Origin: Alphaproteobacteria bacterium
Lineage (GTDB): Bacteria; Pseudomonadota; Alphaproteobacteria; ATCC43930; CGMCC-115725
Reading direction: 5' to 3'
Length of the DNA: 64,000 nucleotides
NCBI GenBank assembly: GCA_021325525.1
Contig: JAJPHB010000128.1
Span: forward strand, 62,001 to 126,000
In this document: positions 44,069 through 53,115 of the stretch, in pieces
How the letters are laid out: every line of letters begins with the position of its first letter
Numbering within the stretch: the stretch's first letter is position 1
Notes under the pieces: model-generated
What the model was told of the DNA's origin: nothing
The model's input: the letters and a program-made list of their open reading frames with translations, nothing else
The model's database searches: none
Translations under genes and position numbers: made by a program

Positions 44069-44796
44069 GCGACGGGCTTCGCGTCTTCATCGTCGATGAC
44101 GACCGCGATCTCGCGGAGAGCCTCGCCGACCTGCTCGAAGGCAAGGGGCACAGCGTCGAGCTGGCCTTCGACGGCGCGCGGGCGATCGAGATTTTCCGCA
44201 GCCGCGATTTCGACATCGTCTTCATGGACGTGAAGATGCCGGGGATGAGCGGCGTCGAGACCTTCTTCGAGTTCCGCCGCATCAAGCCCGATGCCCGCGT
44301 CGTGATGATGACCGGCTTCAGCGTCGAGCAGCTCCTCCAGGAAGCGGTCTCGAACGGTGCCCTCGGCGTGCTCCACAAGCCGTTCTCGCCCGACGAGGTG
44401 ATGGCGATGCTGGAGCAGGTGAAGCCGCAGGGAATCGTGCTCGTCGCCGACGACAATCCCGATTTCGCCCAGAGCATCGAGCCGGTGCTGGGCGAGCGCG
44501 GCTACCGCGTCGCCGTCGCCCGCACCGGCCAGGACGCCTTGGACCGCGTGCTCGCCGGCGGCATCGACTGCCTCATTCTCGACCTGCGCCTGCCGGTCCT
44601 CAACGGCCTCGAAGTGTATCTCAGCCTCAAGAAGGCCGGGCGCGCCGTCCCCACCATCATCGTCACCGGCTATGCCGAGGAGGAGAAAGAGAGCCTCGCC
44701 GTGCTGCGGCCGATGGCCGAGGCGGTGTTGATGAAGCCCTTCGATCCGACGCTCCTCCTGGAGCGGATCGACAGCGCGCGGCGGTCGGCCGCCTGA
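44065..44796 (+). CDS. tandem receiver-domain protein (REC-REC)
   Basis: A 243-residue protein made only of two receiver domains. REC1 (1-118): IVDDDRDLAES, phospho-Asp in FMDVKMPGMSG (about 56), Thr in MMTGFS, Lys in LHKPFSPDE. REC2 (125-240): VADDNPDFAQS, Asp in LDLRLPVLNGLE (about 174), IVTGYAEEE and LMKPFDPTLL. No output domain, so it passes phosphate on or titrates kinases. ATG overlaps the haem-sensor kinase stop; the hybrid kinase begins 18 bases downstream. Confidence 0.93.
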   Translation: MSDGLRVFIVDDDRDLAESLADLLEGKGHSVELAFDGARAIEIFRSRDFDIVFMDVKMPGMSGVETFFEFRRIKPDARVVMMTGFSVEQLLQEAVSNGALGVLHKPFSPDEVMAMLEQVKPQGIVLVADDNPDFAQSIEPVLGERGYRVAVARTGQDALDRVLAGGIDCLILDLRLPVLNGLEVYLSLKKAGRAVPTIIVTGYAEEEKESLAVLRPMAEAVLMKPFDPTLLLERIDSARRSAA

Positions 44797-44814
44797 ATGG
44801 ATTGGTGAGGCGCC

Positions 44815-45999
44815 ATGGTGCCCGGCAGCGAGATCGCCCGCCGCGTTCTCATCGTCGACGACGACGTCGATTTCGCCGAATCCCTCAGCGACATCCTGAC
44901 GCCGCACGGCTACACGATCGCCATGGCGGCGACGCCGGCGGAGGCGCATGAGGCGCTGCGGCACTTCGACCCGCAGGTGGCGCTCGTCGATGTCCGCCTC
45001 GGCACCACCAACGGCGCCCGCCTCATCTCCGATCTGAAGCGGAGCCTGCCCGCGCTCACCTGCATCATGATGACGGCGCATGCCGAGATCGGCTCGGCGA
45101 TCGAGGCCCTGCGCAGCGGCGCCTACGACTACCTCATCAAATCGATCGATCCGCAGGAGCCGCTGGCGGCGCTCGAGCGCTGCTTCGAGCGGCTGCAGCT
45201 CCAGCGCGACTTCAAGCTCGCCTATGAGGAGCTGCTCGTCGCCAAGGAGGAGGCGGAGGCGGCCAACCGCGCCAAGTCGGAGTTCCTGGCAACGATGAGC
45301 CACGAGCTCAGAACGCCGCTCAACGCCATCATCGGCTTTTCCGAGCTCCTGAAGGACGAGAGGCTGGGGCCGCGCGATCCGGCGCGTCTGCGCGCCTATG
45401 CCCAGGACATCCACGACAGCGGCCGCCACCTCCTCGAGGTCATCAACGACATCCTCGACCTCTCCAAGGCGGAATCGGGCAAGCTCACCCTCACCGAGGA
45501 GGAGCTGGACCCGGCCACCATCATCGATGCCGTGGTCCGGGCGATGAAGCCGCAGGCCGATGCCGGCGGCCTCACCCTCACGGCCGCCATTCCCGCGCCC
45601 CTTCCCCGGCTCTGGGTCGATGCGCGGATCTTCCGGCAGATCCTGCTCAACCTCGTCTCCAACGCCGTCAAATTCACCGGGCCGGGCGGGCTGGTCGAGA
45701 TCGAGGCCCGCTGCGATGCGCAGGGCCGCTTCATCGCCACGGTGCGCGACACCGGGATCGGCATGGCCCCCGACGACATCCCGAAGGCGTTCGAGCCCTT
45801 CCGACAGATCGACAACCACCTCAGCCGCAAATACGAGGGGACCGGCCTCGGCCTGCCGCTGGTGAAAGCGATGGTGGCGGCCCATTCGGGAACGCTCGAC
45901 TTGACGAGCGAGCTCAGCGCCGGCACCACCGTCACGGTGACATTCCCGGCCTCGCGCGTCCTCGCCGTCCCTGCCCTCGTCGATTTCGGCGGCGCGTGA
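44815..45999 (+). CDS. receiver-histidine kinase hybrid (REC-HisKA-HATPase)
   Basis: A 394-residue soluble protein with a receiver at the front ([16 protein letters not shown]; Asp in [35 protein letters not shown], where the usual Lys-Pro is Lys-Ser), a short coiled linker, HisKA with [20 protein letters not shown] (His near 162) and HATPase with [26 protein letters not shown] and [14 protein letters not shown]. Reads as a relay: phosphate on the receiver would gate kinase output. No DNA-binding output is encoded in this unit. Confidence 0.92.
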   Translation: MVPGSEIARRVLIVDDDVDFAESLSDILTPHGYTIAMAATPAEAHEALRHFDPQVALVDVRLGTTNGARLISDLKRSLPALTCIMMTAHAEIGSAIEALRSGAYDYLIKSIDPQEPLAALERCFERLQLQRDFKLAYEELLVAKEEAEAANRAKSEFLATMSHELRTPLNAIIGFSELLKDERLGPRDPARLRAYAQDIHDSGRHLLEVINDILDLSKAESGKLTLTEEELDPATIIDAVVRAMKPQADAGGLTLTAAIPAPLPRLWVDARIFRQILLNLVSNAVKFTGPGGLVEIEARCDAQGRFIATVRDTGIGMAPDDIPKAFEPFRQIDNHLSRKYEGTGLGLPLVKAMVAAHSGTLDLTSELSAGTTVTVTFPASRVLAVPALVDFGGA

Positions 46000-46020
46000 C
46001 GGCGCCGGCGCTCGCCTCGT

Positions 46021-46227
46021 CTACCAGCGGAAGGTGCGGCAGAGCTCGCGCAGGTCGCCGCCGATGATGGGATCGCCGGCGGCGCCTGGATCGAGGGGAC
46101 CGACCTCGATGACGGCGACGCCGGCGCCGATGAACTGCCGCGCCGCGTCGATGGCATGGGCGCGGCTCGGCAGCGGCGCCCATTTGGGCCGCTCATCCTC
46201 TGTGAACAGGACGTACCATCGATCCAT
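46021..46227 (-). CDS. 68-residue hypothetical protein
   Basis: MDRWYVLFTEDERPKWAPLP, then a helix-rich part RAHAIDAARQFIGAGVAVIE and an end GDLRELCRTFRW. Soluble, with normal composition, and codon use like neighbours; a plausible small alpha/beta protein but no family recognised. Convergent with the hybrid kinase gene. Confidence 0.5.
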   Translation of the reverse strand: MDRWYVLFTEDERPKWAPLPSRAHAIDAARQFIGAGVAVIEVGPLDPGAAGDPIIGGDLRELCRTFRW

Positions 46228-46453
46228 CGCGGCGCGCGCTCCGGCTTCGCGCCGCGCGACGCAAGAACCGGGCCATTCAGGAAAGATTCACCATTCCAGC
46301 GGCTTGGCATGAGGGCCGGCGGCGGCGCGGCGCGTTTTGTAAAGCTTTCCGACACTGGAGGAAGGGGACGGCGACCAACGGCGCGTGCGTCCGCGCCCGC
46401 GCCGCGCTAGCATGCGCCGGCTTCCCGCCGCCAACGCTCCAGCGAGGCCGCCC

Positions 46454-47479
46454 ATGTTCGAGACGACGATCGCCGGCAGCCTGCCGAAACCCTTCTGGCT
46501 CGCGACGCCGCGGATGCTGTGGGCGCCCTGGGCGCAGGAGGGGGAAGCGCTCGCCGAGGCGAAGCGCGACGCCACCCTTCTCGCGCTCAAAGAGCAGGAG
46601 GATGCCGGCATCGACATCGTCACCGATGGCGAGCAGTCGCGCCACCATTTCGTCCACGGATTTCTGGAACGCCTCGACGGCATCGATTCCGCCCACAAGG
46701 TGCGCATGGGGATTCGCGACAACCGCTACGAGGCCGAGTGCCCGCGCATCATCGGCCCGCTGCGGCGCAAGGGTCCGGTGCATGCCGAGGAGGCGGCGTT
46801 CGCCCGCGCCCGCACGCGCCGCCGCCTCAAATTCACCCTGCCGGGGCCGATGACCATCGCCGACACCGTCGCCGATTCGCATTACGGCCGCCGCGCCGAC
46901 CTCGCCATGGCCTTCGCCGCCTTGCTCAACGACGAGGCGCGCGAGCTCGCCGCCGCCGGGATCGACGTCATCCAGTTCGACGAGCCGGCCTTCAACGTCT
47001 ATATGCGCGAGGTGCGCGATTGGGGCATCGCGGCGCTGCACCGCGCCGCCGAGGGCCTCGCCTGCAAGACCGCGGTCCACATCTGCTATGGCTACGGCAT
47101 CAAGGCCAATATCGAATGGAAGGCCACATTGGGCGGCGAATGGCGGCAATACGAGGAGATCTTCCCGGCCCTCGCCGAAAGCCGTATCGACCAGGTGTCG
47201 CTCGAATGCGCCAATTCACGCGTGCCGCCCGAGCTGATGCGCCTCCTCGACGGCAAGGACGTGCTGGTCGGCGCCATCGACGTCGCGACCGACCGCATCG
47301 AGACGCCCGAGGCGGTCGCCGCCACTCTGCGCGGCGCGCTGGAGCATGTCGCGGCGGAGAGGCTCTTTCCGTGCACCAACTGCGGCATGGCGCCGCTCGA
47401 CCGCGCCGTCGCGCGCGGCAAGCTGAAGGCGCTCGCCGCGGGCGCAGCGCTGTTGCGGCGCGAGACGCGGCGGGGGTGA
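46454..47479 (+). CDS. core MetE-type methionine synthase (cobalamin-independent, C-terminal domain only)
   Basis: A 341-residue single-barrel protein equal to the catalytic C-terminal half of MetE. Opens METTIAGSLPKP-like (FETTIAGSLPKPFWLATPRM), has VTDGEQSRHHFVHGF, LPGPMTIADTVADSHY, IQFDEPAFNVYMREVRDWGI, zinc-site HICYG and a late CTNCGMAPLD (Cys ligand). Core-MetE enzymes lack the N-terminal folate-domain and take methyl groups from methyl-cobalamin proteins or other donors. ATG 46454 (MFETTIAGS) chosen; the upstream frame is GC-rich low complexity. No cobalamin riboswitch seen. Confidence 0.85.
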   Translation: MFETTIAGSLPKPFWLATPRMLWAPWAQEGEALAEAKRDATLLALKEQEDAGIDIVTDGEQSRHHFVHGFLERLDGIDSAHKVRMGIRDNRYEAECPRIIGPLRRKGPVHAEEAAFARARTRRRLKFTLPGPMTIADTVADSHYGRRADLAMAFAALLNDEARELAAAGIDVIQFDEPAFNVYMREVRDWGIAALHRAAEGLACKTAVHICYGYGIKANIEWKATLGGEWRQYEEIFPALAESRIDQVSLECANSRVPPELMRLLDGKDVLVGAIDVATDRIETPEAVAATLRGALEHVAAERLFPCTNCGMAPLDRAVARGKLKALAAGAALLRRETRRG

Positions 47480-47491
47480 CCCGCGAGGGGC

Positions 47492-47794
47492 TCAGTCGGC
47501 GAGCGGCGCTGCCGCCAGCATGCGCGCGGCCCGGCCGATGAGGCCGAGGCCGAGCAGGATGAGCGCGACGGCGAGGAGATGGCCGAGGAGCGGCGGCAGC
47601 TCCGCGATATTCCATAGCGCGGCGGGAGGCGCCGACGTTCCGGCGGCGATGCTGCCGAGCGATACCCCGGTGACGAGCGGCAGCCCCCAGAGGGCGAGCG
47701 TTCCGATCGCGAGATTGGCGCCGAGCAGGCCGAGCGCATGGGCCTTGAGGCTCGGCGGCACTCGGACGGGCTTCAGCGGCGTATTGGCGTTCAT
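47492..47794 (-). CDS. small two-helix membrane protein, unknown
   Basis: A 100-residue protein: MNANTPLKPVRVPPSLKAHA, then hydrophobic helices ALGLLGANLAIGTLALWGLP and LLGHLLAVALILLGLGLIGR. Positive-inside rule places both ends in the cytoplasm. ATG 47794 is preferred because residues encoded further upstream are Arg/Ser-rich. No family recognised. Convergent with core metE. Confidence 0.55.
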   Translation of the reverse strand: MNANTPLKPVRVPPSLKAHALGLLGANLAIGTLALWGLPLVTGVSLGSIAAGTSAPPAALWNIAELPPLLGHLLAVALILLGLGLIGRAARMLAAAPLAD

Positions 47795-48065
47795 GAGGCG
47801 GCTCGTATCCTCGAATGACGCGCGATCTTCGCGCGATTGGCCGCTGCGGGCTGTGATGCGGGTCACACAGTGCGAAAGCAAGAGATCGTGGCGGCGCGGC
47901 TGGGGGTGACGCCGCCACGATCTCCGCGGCCGGCCGCCGCCCGGGAGGGGCGTGAGGCGGCGGCTTCTCTTGAATACGCGCCGACGCATCGCGGCATCCC
48001 CGCGCCGGGCGGCGAATGGCGCATCTGCCGCGGCGGCGACGGTGCCGGGGGCAAGGCTCAGCTCG

Positions 48066-49277
48066 ATGGATGACCTCGGGAGCGCAATCGTGCCGCGCGA
48101 GACGACGGAATGGCGGATCATCGGCCTTGCCGTCGCCGCCGGCATCGTCGGCGCCTTTCAGATCGGCAAGGCGGCGATCGCCTTGCCCGCGCTGCGCGCC
48201 GATCTCGGCCTCGGCCTCGCCGCCGCCGGCTGGATCCTCTCGGTCTTCAACCTGATCGGCGTCCTCGCCGGCATGCCGCTCGGCGCCGTCATCGGCCGCC
48301 TCGGTGACCGGCGCATGCTGCTCGCCGGCCTCGCGCTGATCGCGGCCGCGAGCCTCTTCGGGGCGATGGCGCCCGGCGCCGCCCTTCTCCTCGCGACGCG
48401 GATCGTCGAGGGGCTGGGCTTTCTCGTCATCGTCATCGCGGCGCCGACGCTCATCGCCCGCGCCGCTCGCCCGGCCGACCTCAAACTCGCCTTCGGCATC
48501 TGGGGCGCCTATATGCCGACGGGCCAGGCGCTGATGATCATCGCGGCGCCCTTCCTCATCGCGCCTTTCGGCTGGCGCGGCCTCTGGACCGCCAATGCGG
48601 CCCTCGCCCTTCTCTTCGCCATCGTCATGGCGCGGGCGACGCGCGGGTTTCCGCCTCTGCGCCAGCCGCCGCGCATCGATCTGGGCGGCGATCTGCGCCG
48701 GACCGCAACAGCGCCGGGCCCGCTCATCCTCGCCGCCATTTTCGCCTGCTATTCGGCGCAATACCTCGCCGTCATGGGCTTCTTGCCGACCCTGCTCATC
48801 GAAGAGGACGGTCTCGCGCCGGCGGTGGCGGGCGTCGTCGCCGCGACCGCCATCGGCGCCAATGGAATCGGCAATCTCGCCGCCGGCATCCTCCTCCGCC
48901 GCGGCGTCGCCCGCGCGCCTCTTATCGCCCTCGCCACGGCGGCGATGTTCGCGGCGGCGCTCGGCATCTTTCTCTGGGCGCCGCCGCTGTGGGCGAGCTA
49001 CGCGCTCTATCTCGCCTTCGCCACGCTGGGCGGGATGCTGCCGGCCTCGGTGCTCGGCGCCGCGCCCGCCCACGCGCCGGCGCCGCATCTCGTCCCGGCG
49101 ACGAACGGCCTCCTCGTCCAGGGATCGAATCTGGGCCAGGTGATCGGCCCCCCGGCGATCGGCGCGCTCGCCGCCGCCTGGGGCTGGGGCTGGTCGCCGC
49201 TCCTGCTGGCGCCGGCGGCGGCGGGCGCCCTCGCCCTGGCGGCGCTGCTCCGCCGCCAGGAAGGCGCGCGCCCGTGA
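48066..49277 (+). CDS. MFS transporter, CynX/NimT-like
   Basis: A 403-residue carrier with about 12 membrane helices. The conserved MFS loop between helices 2 and 3 reads GAVIGRLGDRRMLL, and the family style (LSVFNLIGVLAGMPLGAV) resembles CynX/NimT-type transporters for small anions or drugs. Substrate unknown. ATG 48066 (MDDLGSAIVPRE) used; the frame is open further upstream without a ribosome site. Convergent with the Bcr/CflA gene, 10 bases apart. Confidence 0.85.
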   Translation: MDDLGSAIVPRETTEWRIIGLAVAAGIVGAFQIGKAAIALPALRADLGLGLAAAGWILSVFNLIGVLAGMPLGAVIGRLGDRRMLLAGLALIAAASLFGAMAPGAALLLATRIVEGLGFLVIVIAAPTLIARAARPADLKLAFGIWGAYMPTGQALMIIAAPFLIAPFGWRGLWTANAALALLFAIVMARATRGFPPLRQPPRIDLGGDLRRTATAPGPLILAAIFACYSAQYLAVMGFLPTLLIEEDGLAPAVAGVVAATAIGANGIGNLAAGILLRRGVARAPLIALATAAMFAAALGIFLWAPPLWASYALYLAFATLGGMLPASVLGAAPAHAPAPHLVPATNGLLVQGSNLGQVIGPPAIGALAAAWGWGWSPLLLAPAAAGALALAALLRRQEGARP

Positions 49278-49287
49278 CGAGCCTCTG

Positions 49288-50478
49288 TCAGCCGGATCTC
49301 GCCGCCGGGCGGAGGAGAAGGAGATAGGCGAGGGCGGCGGCCAGCGCGCCGCCGGCGATCCCGGACGCCATCGCCACCGGCGTCCCGTCGTAGAAGCGGT
49401 TGACGAGATAGCCGACAAGGCTGCCCGCCGCCATCTGCGCGCTGCCGAGGAGCGAGGAGGCGACCCCCGCCATGCGCGGCAGCGGCTCCATCGCCGCAGC
49501 GGTGGCGTTGGGAATGACGAGGCCCATGCCGAAGACGAAGACCATCATCGGCGCGATGATCCCCGGCACGCTCGGCGCGGCGAGGGCGAGGGCGAGCAGG
49601 ATAAGGCCGCCGCCGACATTGAGGAGAAGCCCCCAGCGCAGGATTCGCTGCGGCGCGAGGCAGCGGAGAAGGCGGGCGTTCACCATCGCGCCCAGCATGA
49701 AGGCGAGGGCGGTGATGCCGAAGAGGACGCCGTAGATCTGGCTCGGCACTCCCAACGCCTCGATGAAGACGAAGGACGAGCCGGAGATGTAGGAGAAGAG
49801 GCCGGAGAAGACGCCGCAGATGACGAGGAGGGAGCCGAGGCAGGTGCGGTGCGTCAGGAACCGGCTCCAATTGCCGAGCAGCACGAAGGGGCGCAAGGCC
49901 GAAGCGTCGCGGTATTTGCTGGACTCGCCGAACTGCGCCAGGGTGGCGAAGAAAATGGCGAGGCCGCAGGCCGTGAGCACGAAGAAGATCGAGCGCCAAT
50001 CGGCGAGGTTCAGCAGATAGCCGCCGATCATCGGCGCGAGCAGCGGCGCCAGCGCCACCACCTGCGTGATGTGCGAGAGGATCTGCGCGCCGCGCTCGGT
50101 GTGGAACTCGTCGCGCACGATCGCCGGCCCCATGACGCGGCCGACGCAGCCGCCGACGCCCTGCACGAGACGGAAGAGGACGAGCGCCTCGATGGACGCG
50201 CTGAGCGCGCAGCCGAGGCCGCCCAGCGTATAGATCGCGAGCCCGCCGAGCAGCACGGGGCGGCGGCCGAAGCGGTCGGAGAGCGGGCCGTAGAGGAGCT
50301 GTCCCAGGGCGAAGCCGGCGAGGAAGAGGCTGAGCGTCAGCTGCGCCGCGTCGGGCGTCGTGGCGAAGACCGCAGTGAGGCGCGGCAGCGCCGGCAGGCT
50401 CATATCGACCGAGAGCGCGGTGAGGCCGCTCAGGGCGCCGAGCAGGATCGTGAAGGCGCGCGAACCGGGGGCGAGCAT
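49288..50478 (-). CDS. Bcr/CflA family multidrug MFS exporter
   Basis: A 396-residue drug:H+ antiporter of the Bcr/CflA group with 12 helices. Signature: ALSVDMSLPALPRL in helix 1, QLLYGPLSDRFGRRPVLLGG in the 2-3 loop, VQGVGGCVGRVMGPAIVRDE and LAPLLAPMIGGYLLNLADWR in helices 4-5. Exports bicyclomycin, sulfonamides or amino acids in relatives. ATG 50478 (MLAPGSRAFTI) chosen over an open low-complexity N-terminal extension to 50625. Confidence 0.9.
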   Translation of the reverse strand: MLAPGSRAFTILLGALSGLTALSVDMSLPALPRLTAVFATTPDAAQLTLSLFLAGFALGQLLYGPLSDRFGRRPVLLGGLAIYTLGGLGCALSASIEALVLFRLVQGVGGCVGRVMGPAIVRDEFHTERGAQILSHITQVVALAPLLAPMIGGYLLNLADWRSIFFVLTACGLAIFFATLAQFGESSKYRDASALRPFVLLGNWSRFLTHRTCLGSLLVICGVFSGLFSYISGSSFVFIEALGVPSQIYGVLFGITALAFMLGAMVNARLLRCLAPQRILRWGLLLNVGGGLILLALALAAPSVPGIIAPMMVFVFGMGLVIPNATAAAMEPLPRMAGVASSLLGSAQMAAGSLVGYLVNRFYDGTPVAMASGIAGGALAAALAYLLLLRPAARSG

Positions 50479-50607
50479 CGGCGAATTCGGGCGAGATGGC
50501 GCGGGTCCCGCCGTGCCGCCGAGGCCGGCACCTGCGGAGCCCGGCAGCTGCGGAGCGCGCCTCAATAGCCCGGCGGGCCCGTCCGGCGCAAGCCGCGCCC
50601 GCGAGCG

Positions 50608-50651
50608 AAAAAAATCGCCCCGCATCCTTGGGGGGAAATGGATGCGGGGCG
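50608..50651 (-). terminator. strong intrinsic terminator (minus strand)
   Basis: On the minus strand, stem CGCCCCGCATCC (50651-50640 complement) with a 12-base loop and exact complement GGATGCGGGGCG, followed by A and seven T (50614-50608). Textbook Rho-independent terminator. It lies about 130 bases after the gshA stop, so it ends either the gshA message or a separate small RNA. Confidence 0.85.
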
Positions 50652-50735
50652 AGGAGACAAGCTACAGCAGCCTGCTGGGACTGCGCCTGGTGAACACGGA
50701 GGGTTGAAAAGGGTTCCAAAAAATTTTGCGTTTGC
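50608..50735 (-). ncRNA. candidate small RNA or long 3' UTR of gshA
   Basis: Between gshA (ends 50780) and the terminator are about 130 non-coding bases on the minus strand, containing AAATTTTTTGGAACCCTTTT, then pyrimidine-rich CAACCCTCCG and TTGTCTCCTCG, both complementary to a Shine-Dalgarno sequence, the second next to the terminator stem. Exposed CCTCC motifs next to a strong terminator are the hallmark of several alphaproteobacterial trans-acting sRNAs. No clear promoter was identified, so processing from the gshA message is equally possible. Confidence 0.35.
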
Positions 50736-50779
50736 GGTCGCGCGCTCCGGGCGAGAGGCCGCGGCCGCCCGGCCTCCCG

Positions 50780-52141
50780 TCACAAGGCGTAGGCGGCGAA
50801 GATCGGATCGACGCTGCCGCCCCAGCGTCCGGCGAAATCGTCGAGCATGGTTTCGGCAAGCGTGCGGCCGCTTTCGGCGGCGCTCTGCAGCGCTTCGAGA
50901 TAGCGCCTCTCGTCCTGCCCGCCGCACAGCCGCCGGCGGCGGCGCAAGCCGCCTTCGGCGATGGCGAGCACCTCGCCGGCAAGGGCGCGCAGCTTGCGGC
51001 CGCGGAACAGCGTCTGCAGCGCCTGGCGCGGGACTTCGGCCCGCAACTGCTCATGCTCGGCCGCCGTCCAGTCGGAAACGAGCGCGCTCGCCGCCTCGAG
51101 CGCCGTCTCATCGTAGAGAAGACCGGTCCACAAGGCCGGCAGGGCGCAGAGATAGGCGAAGGGGCCGCTATCGGCGCCGCGCATTTCGAGGAAGCGCTTG
51201 AGGCGCACTTCGGGAAAGGCGGTGGTGAGATGGTCGCTCCAATCGCCGATTCCCGGCCGCTCGCCGGGCAGCGCCGGCAGGCGGCCCGCCATGAAGTCGC
51301 GGAAGGACTGGCCGGCGGCGTCGATATACCGGCCGTTGCGGTAGACGAAGTACATCGGCATGTCGAGGAGGTAGTCGACATAGCGCTCGAAGCCGAAACC
51401 GGGCTCGAAGACGAAGGGCAGGATGCCGCAGCGGTCGGGATCGACATCGGTCCAGACATGGCTGCGGTAGCTGAGATAGCCCGCGGGCTTGCCGTCGCGG
51501 AAGGGCGACGCGGCGAAGAGCGCCGTCGCCACGGGCTGAAGCGCGAGGGCGACGCGGAACTTGCGCACCATGTCGGCTTCCGAGGCGAAGTCGAGATTGA
51601 CCTGCACGGTGCAGGTCCGCAGCATCATGTCGTGCCCGAGCCCGCCGCGCTTCGGCATGTAGTCGCGCATGATCGCGTAGCGGCCCTTCGGCATCCACGA
51701 GATGTCCTCGCGCCGCCATTTCGGATTGAACCCCATGGCGAGCATGCCGCAGCCGAGCTCGCGCGTCACGGCGCGCGCCTCGTCGAGATGCGTGCCGATC
51801 TCGGCCGCGGTCTCGTGGATGTCTTCGAGCGGCGCGCCCGAGAGCTCGAATTGGCCTCCGGGCTCCAGCGAGATCGAGGCGCGGCCCCGCGACAGGGCGA
51901 TCGGATTGCCATTCTCGAGGACCGGCGTCCAGCCGAAGCGGGTCAGGCCTTCGAGGAGAGCGCGGATGCCGTCCGGCCCCTCATAGGGAACCTGGCGGAG
52001 ATCGGATTTGCGGAAGACGAATTTCTCGTGCTCGGTGCCGATGCGCCAGCTCTCGCGCGGCTTGCAGCCGGCGGCCAGGTACTCCACGAGCTGCCGCTTG
52101 CTCGTGATCGGCTCGCCGCTCGAAGTCGGGGGCGCGGACAT
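50780..52141 (-). CDS. gshA: glutamate-cysteine ligase, alpha-proteobacterial/plant type
   Basis: A 453-residue ligase making gamma-glutamylcysteine, first step of glutathione synthesis. Typical of the plant/alphaproteobacterial class: [79 protein letters not shown] and [20 protein letters not shown]. Full length. It is 21 bases after rsmE and probably co-transcribed. Supports the glutathione-dependent peroxiredoxin at 19756. Confidence 0.96.
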   Translation of the reverse strand: MSAPPTSSGEPITSKRQLVEYLAAGCKPRESWRIGTEHEKFVFRKSDLRQVPYEGPDGIRALLEGLTRFGWTPVLENGNPIALSRGRASISLEPGGQFELSGAPLEDIHETAAEIGTHLDEARAVTRELGCGMLAMGFNPKWRREDISWMPKGRYAIMRDYMPKRGGLGHDMMLRTCTVQVNLDFASEADMVRKFRVALALQPVATALFAASPFRDGKPAGYLSYRSHVWTDVDPDRCGILPFVFEPGFGFERYVDYLLDMPMYFVYRNGRYIDAAGQSFRDFMAGRLPALPGERPGIGDWSDHLTTAFPEVRLKRFLEMRGADSGPFAYLCALPALWTGLLYDETALEAASALVSDWTAAEHEQLRAEVPRQALQTLFRGRKLRALAGEVLAIAEGGLRRRRRLCGGQDERRYLEALQSAAESGRTLAETMLDDFAGRWGGSVDPIFAAYAL

Positions 52142-52162
52142 GGGCGGGCGTCTTCTCCTGGC

Positions 52163-52939
52163 TCAGCGATGCGGCGAGAGGGCGGCCGGCGCGCGGCGGA
52201 GCCGCGCCTGGCGCCAGTCCCCGGCAAGGGCCTGGAACACGGCTAACGCCGCGAGCGCCGCCGTGTCGGCACGCAGCACCCGCGGGCCGAGCCCGACGGG
52301 CTTAACAAAAGGAAGTTTTGTGAGGGCGTCAAGTTCCGAGTCCGTGAAGCCGCCCTCGGGGCCGGTCAGCATCGCCGCCCCCGCCGGCGGCGGCGCAAAG
52401 CCGGCCAGCACCGTGCCGATGCCAGGCGCGGCGCCGCTTTCATCGCAGAGGAAGAGCGGCCGGCCGGCCGGCCAGTCCGCGAGGAGCGCGGGGAGGCCGC
52501 GCGGCTCGTGGAGGACGGGGACGGTCAGCCGCTCGCTTTGCTCGGCGGCCTCGACCGCATGCGCGCGCAGGCGCTCGCGGTTGATCCGCTCGACGACGGT
52601 GCGCTCGGTCGCGACCGGCGTCAGCGAGGCGACGCCGAGCTCCGTCGCCTTCTCGACGAGGTAATCGATGCGCGCCCGCTTCACCGGCGCGAAGACGAGG
52701 TGAAGCGGGGATTCCGCCTCCTGCGCCCGGAGACGGCGGCGGAGGCGCACGCGGCAGCGCCCTTTCCCGATCGCCGCGATTTGGCCTTCCCACTCGCCGT
52801 GCCGGCCGTTGAAGAGGGCGACGGCATCGCCTGCGGCGCGGCGCAGCACCGTCCCGAGGTAATGCGCCTGCCCGTCCGCGAGATCGAAAACGAGGTCCTC
52901 GGCGAGGTCGGCATCGACGAAGAGGCGCGGCGGGGACAT
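52163..52939 (-). CDS. rsmE: 16S rRNA m3U1498 methyltransferase RsmE
   Basis: A 258-residue SPOUT-family enzyme. N-terminal PUA-like part (RLFVDADLAEDLVFDLADGQ, HYLGTVLRRAAGDAVALFNG), then the trefoil-knot: LVEKATELGVASLTPVATER, RAHAVEAAEQSERLTVPVL, LTGPEGGFTDSELDAL and LGPRVLRADTAALAALAVFQ. All SAM-binding loops are present. ATG 52939 (MSPPRLFVDAD) fits the family start; an upstream ATG at 52990 is possible but unneeded. It heads a unit with gshA, a common alphaproteobacterial pairing. Confidence 0.95.
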   Translation of the reverse strand: MSPPRLFVDADLAEDLVFDLADGQAHYLGTVLRRAAGDAVALFNGRHGEWEGQIAAIGKGRCRVRLRRRLRAQEAESPLHLVFAPVKRARIDYLVEKATELGVASLTPVATERTVVERINRERLRAHAVEAAEQSERLTVPVLHEPRGLPALLADWPAGRPLFLCDESGAAPGIGTVLAGFAPPPAGAAMLTGPEGGFTDSELDALTKLPFVKPVGLGPRVLRADTAALAALAVFQALAGDWRQARLRRAPAALSPHR

Positions 52940-53115
52940 GGCCGAGCTTATCGCGTCCGGCCGCACCCGCTTCAAATGCCCTCTCTTCATGGGCCGATAA
53001 GGAAAAGTAATGGACCTGCGGCGCGCGCCGCGGCGCGAAGCGTCAAGAAACGCCGTTCAGCAACCATCTTTTCGCGGCCTTGACGGGCCGGGGCCGCGAA
53101 ATGGGGTCGTCACGC

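Noticed and set aside
46271-46453. Cobalamin or SAM riboswitch before the core metE gene.
   Set aside because: No B12-box-like or SAM-aptamer sequence; the leader is GC-rich without conserved junctions.
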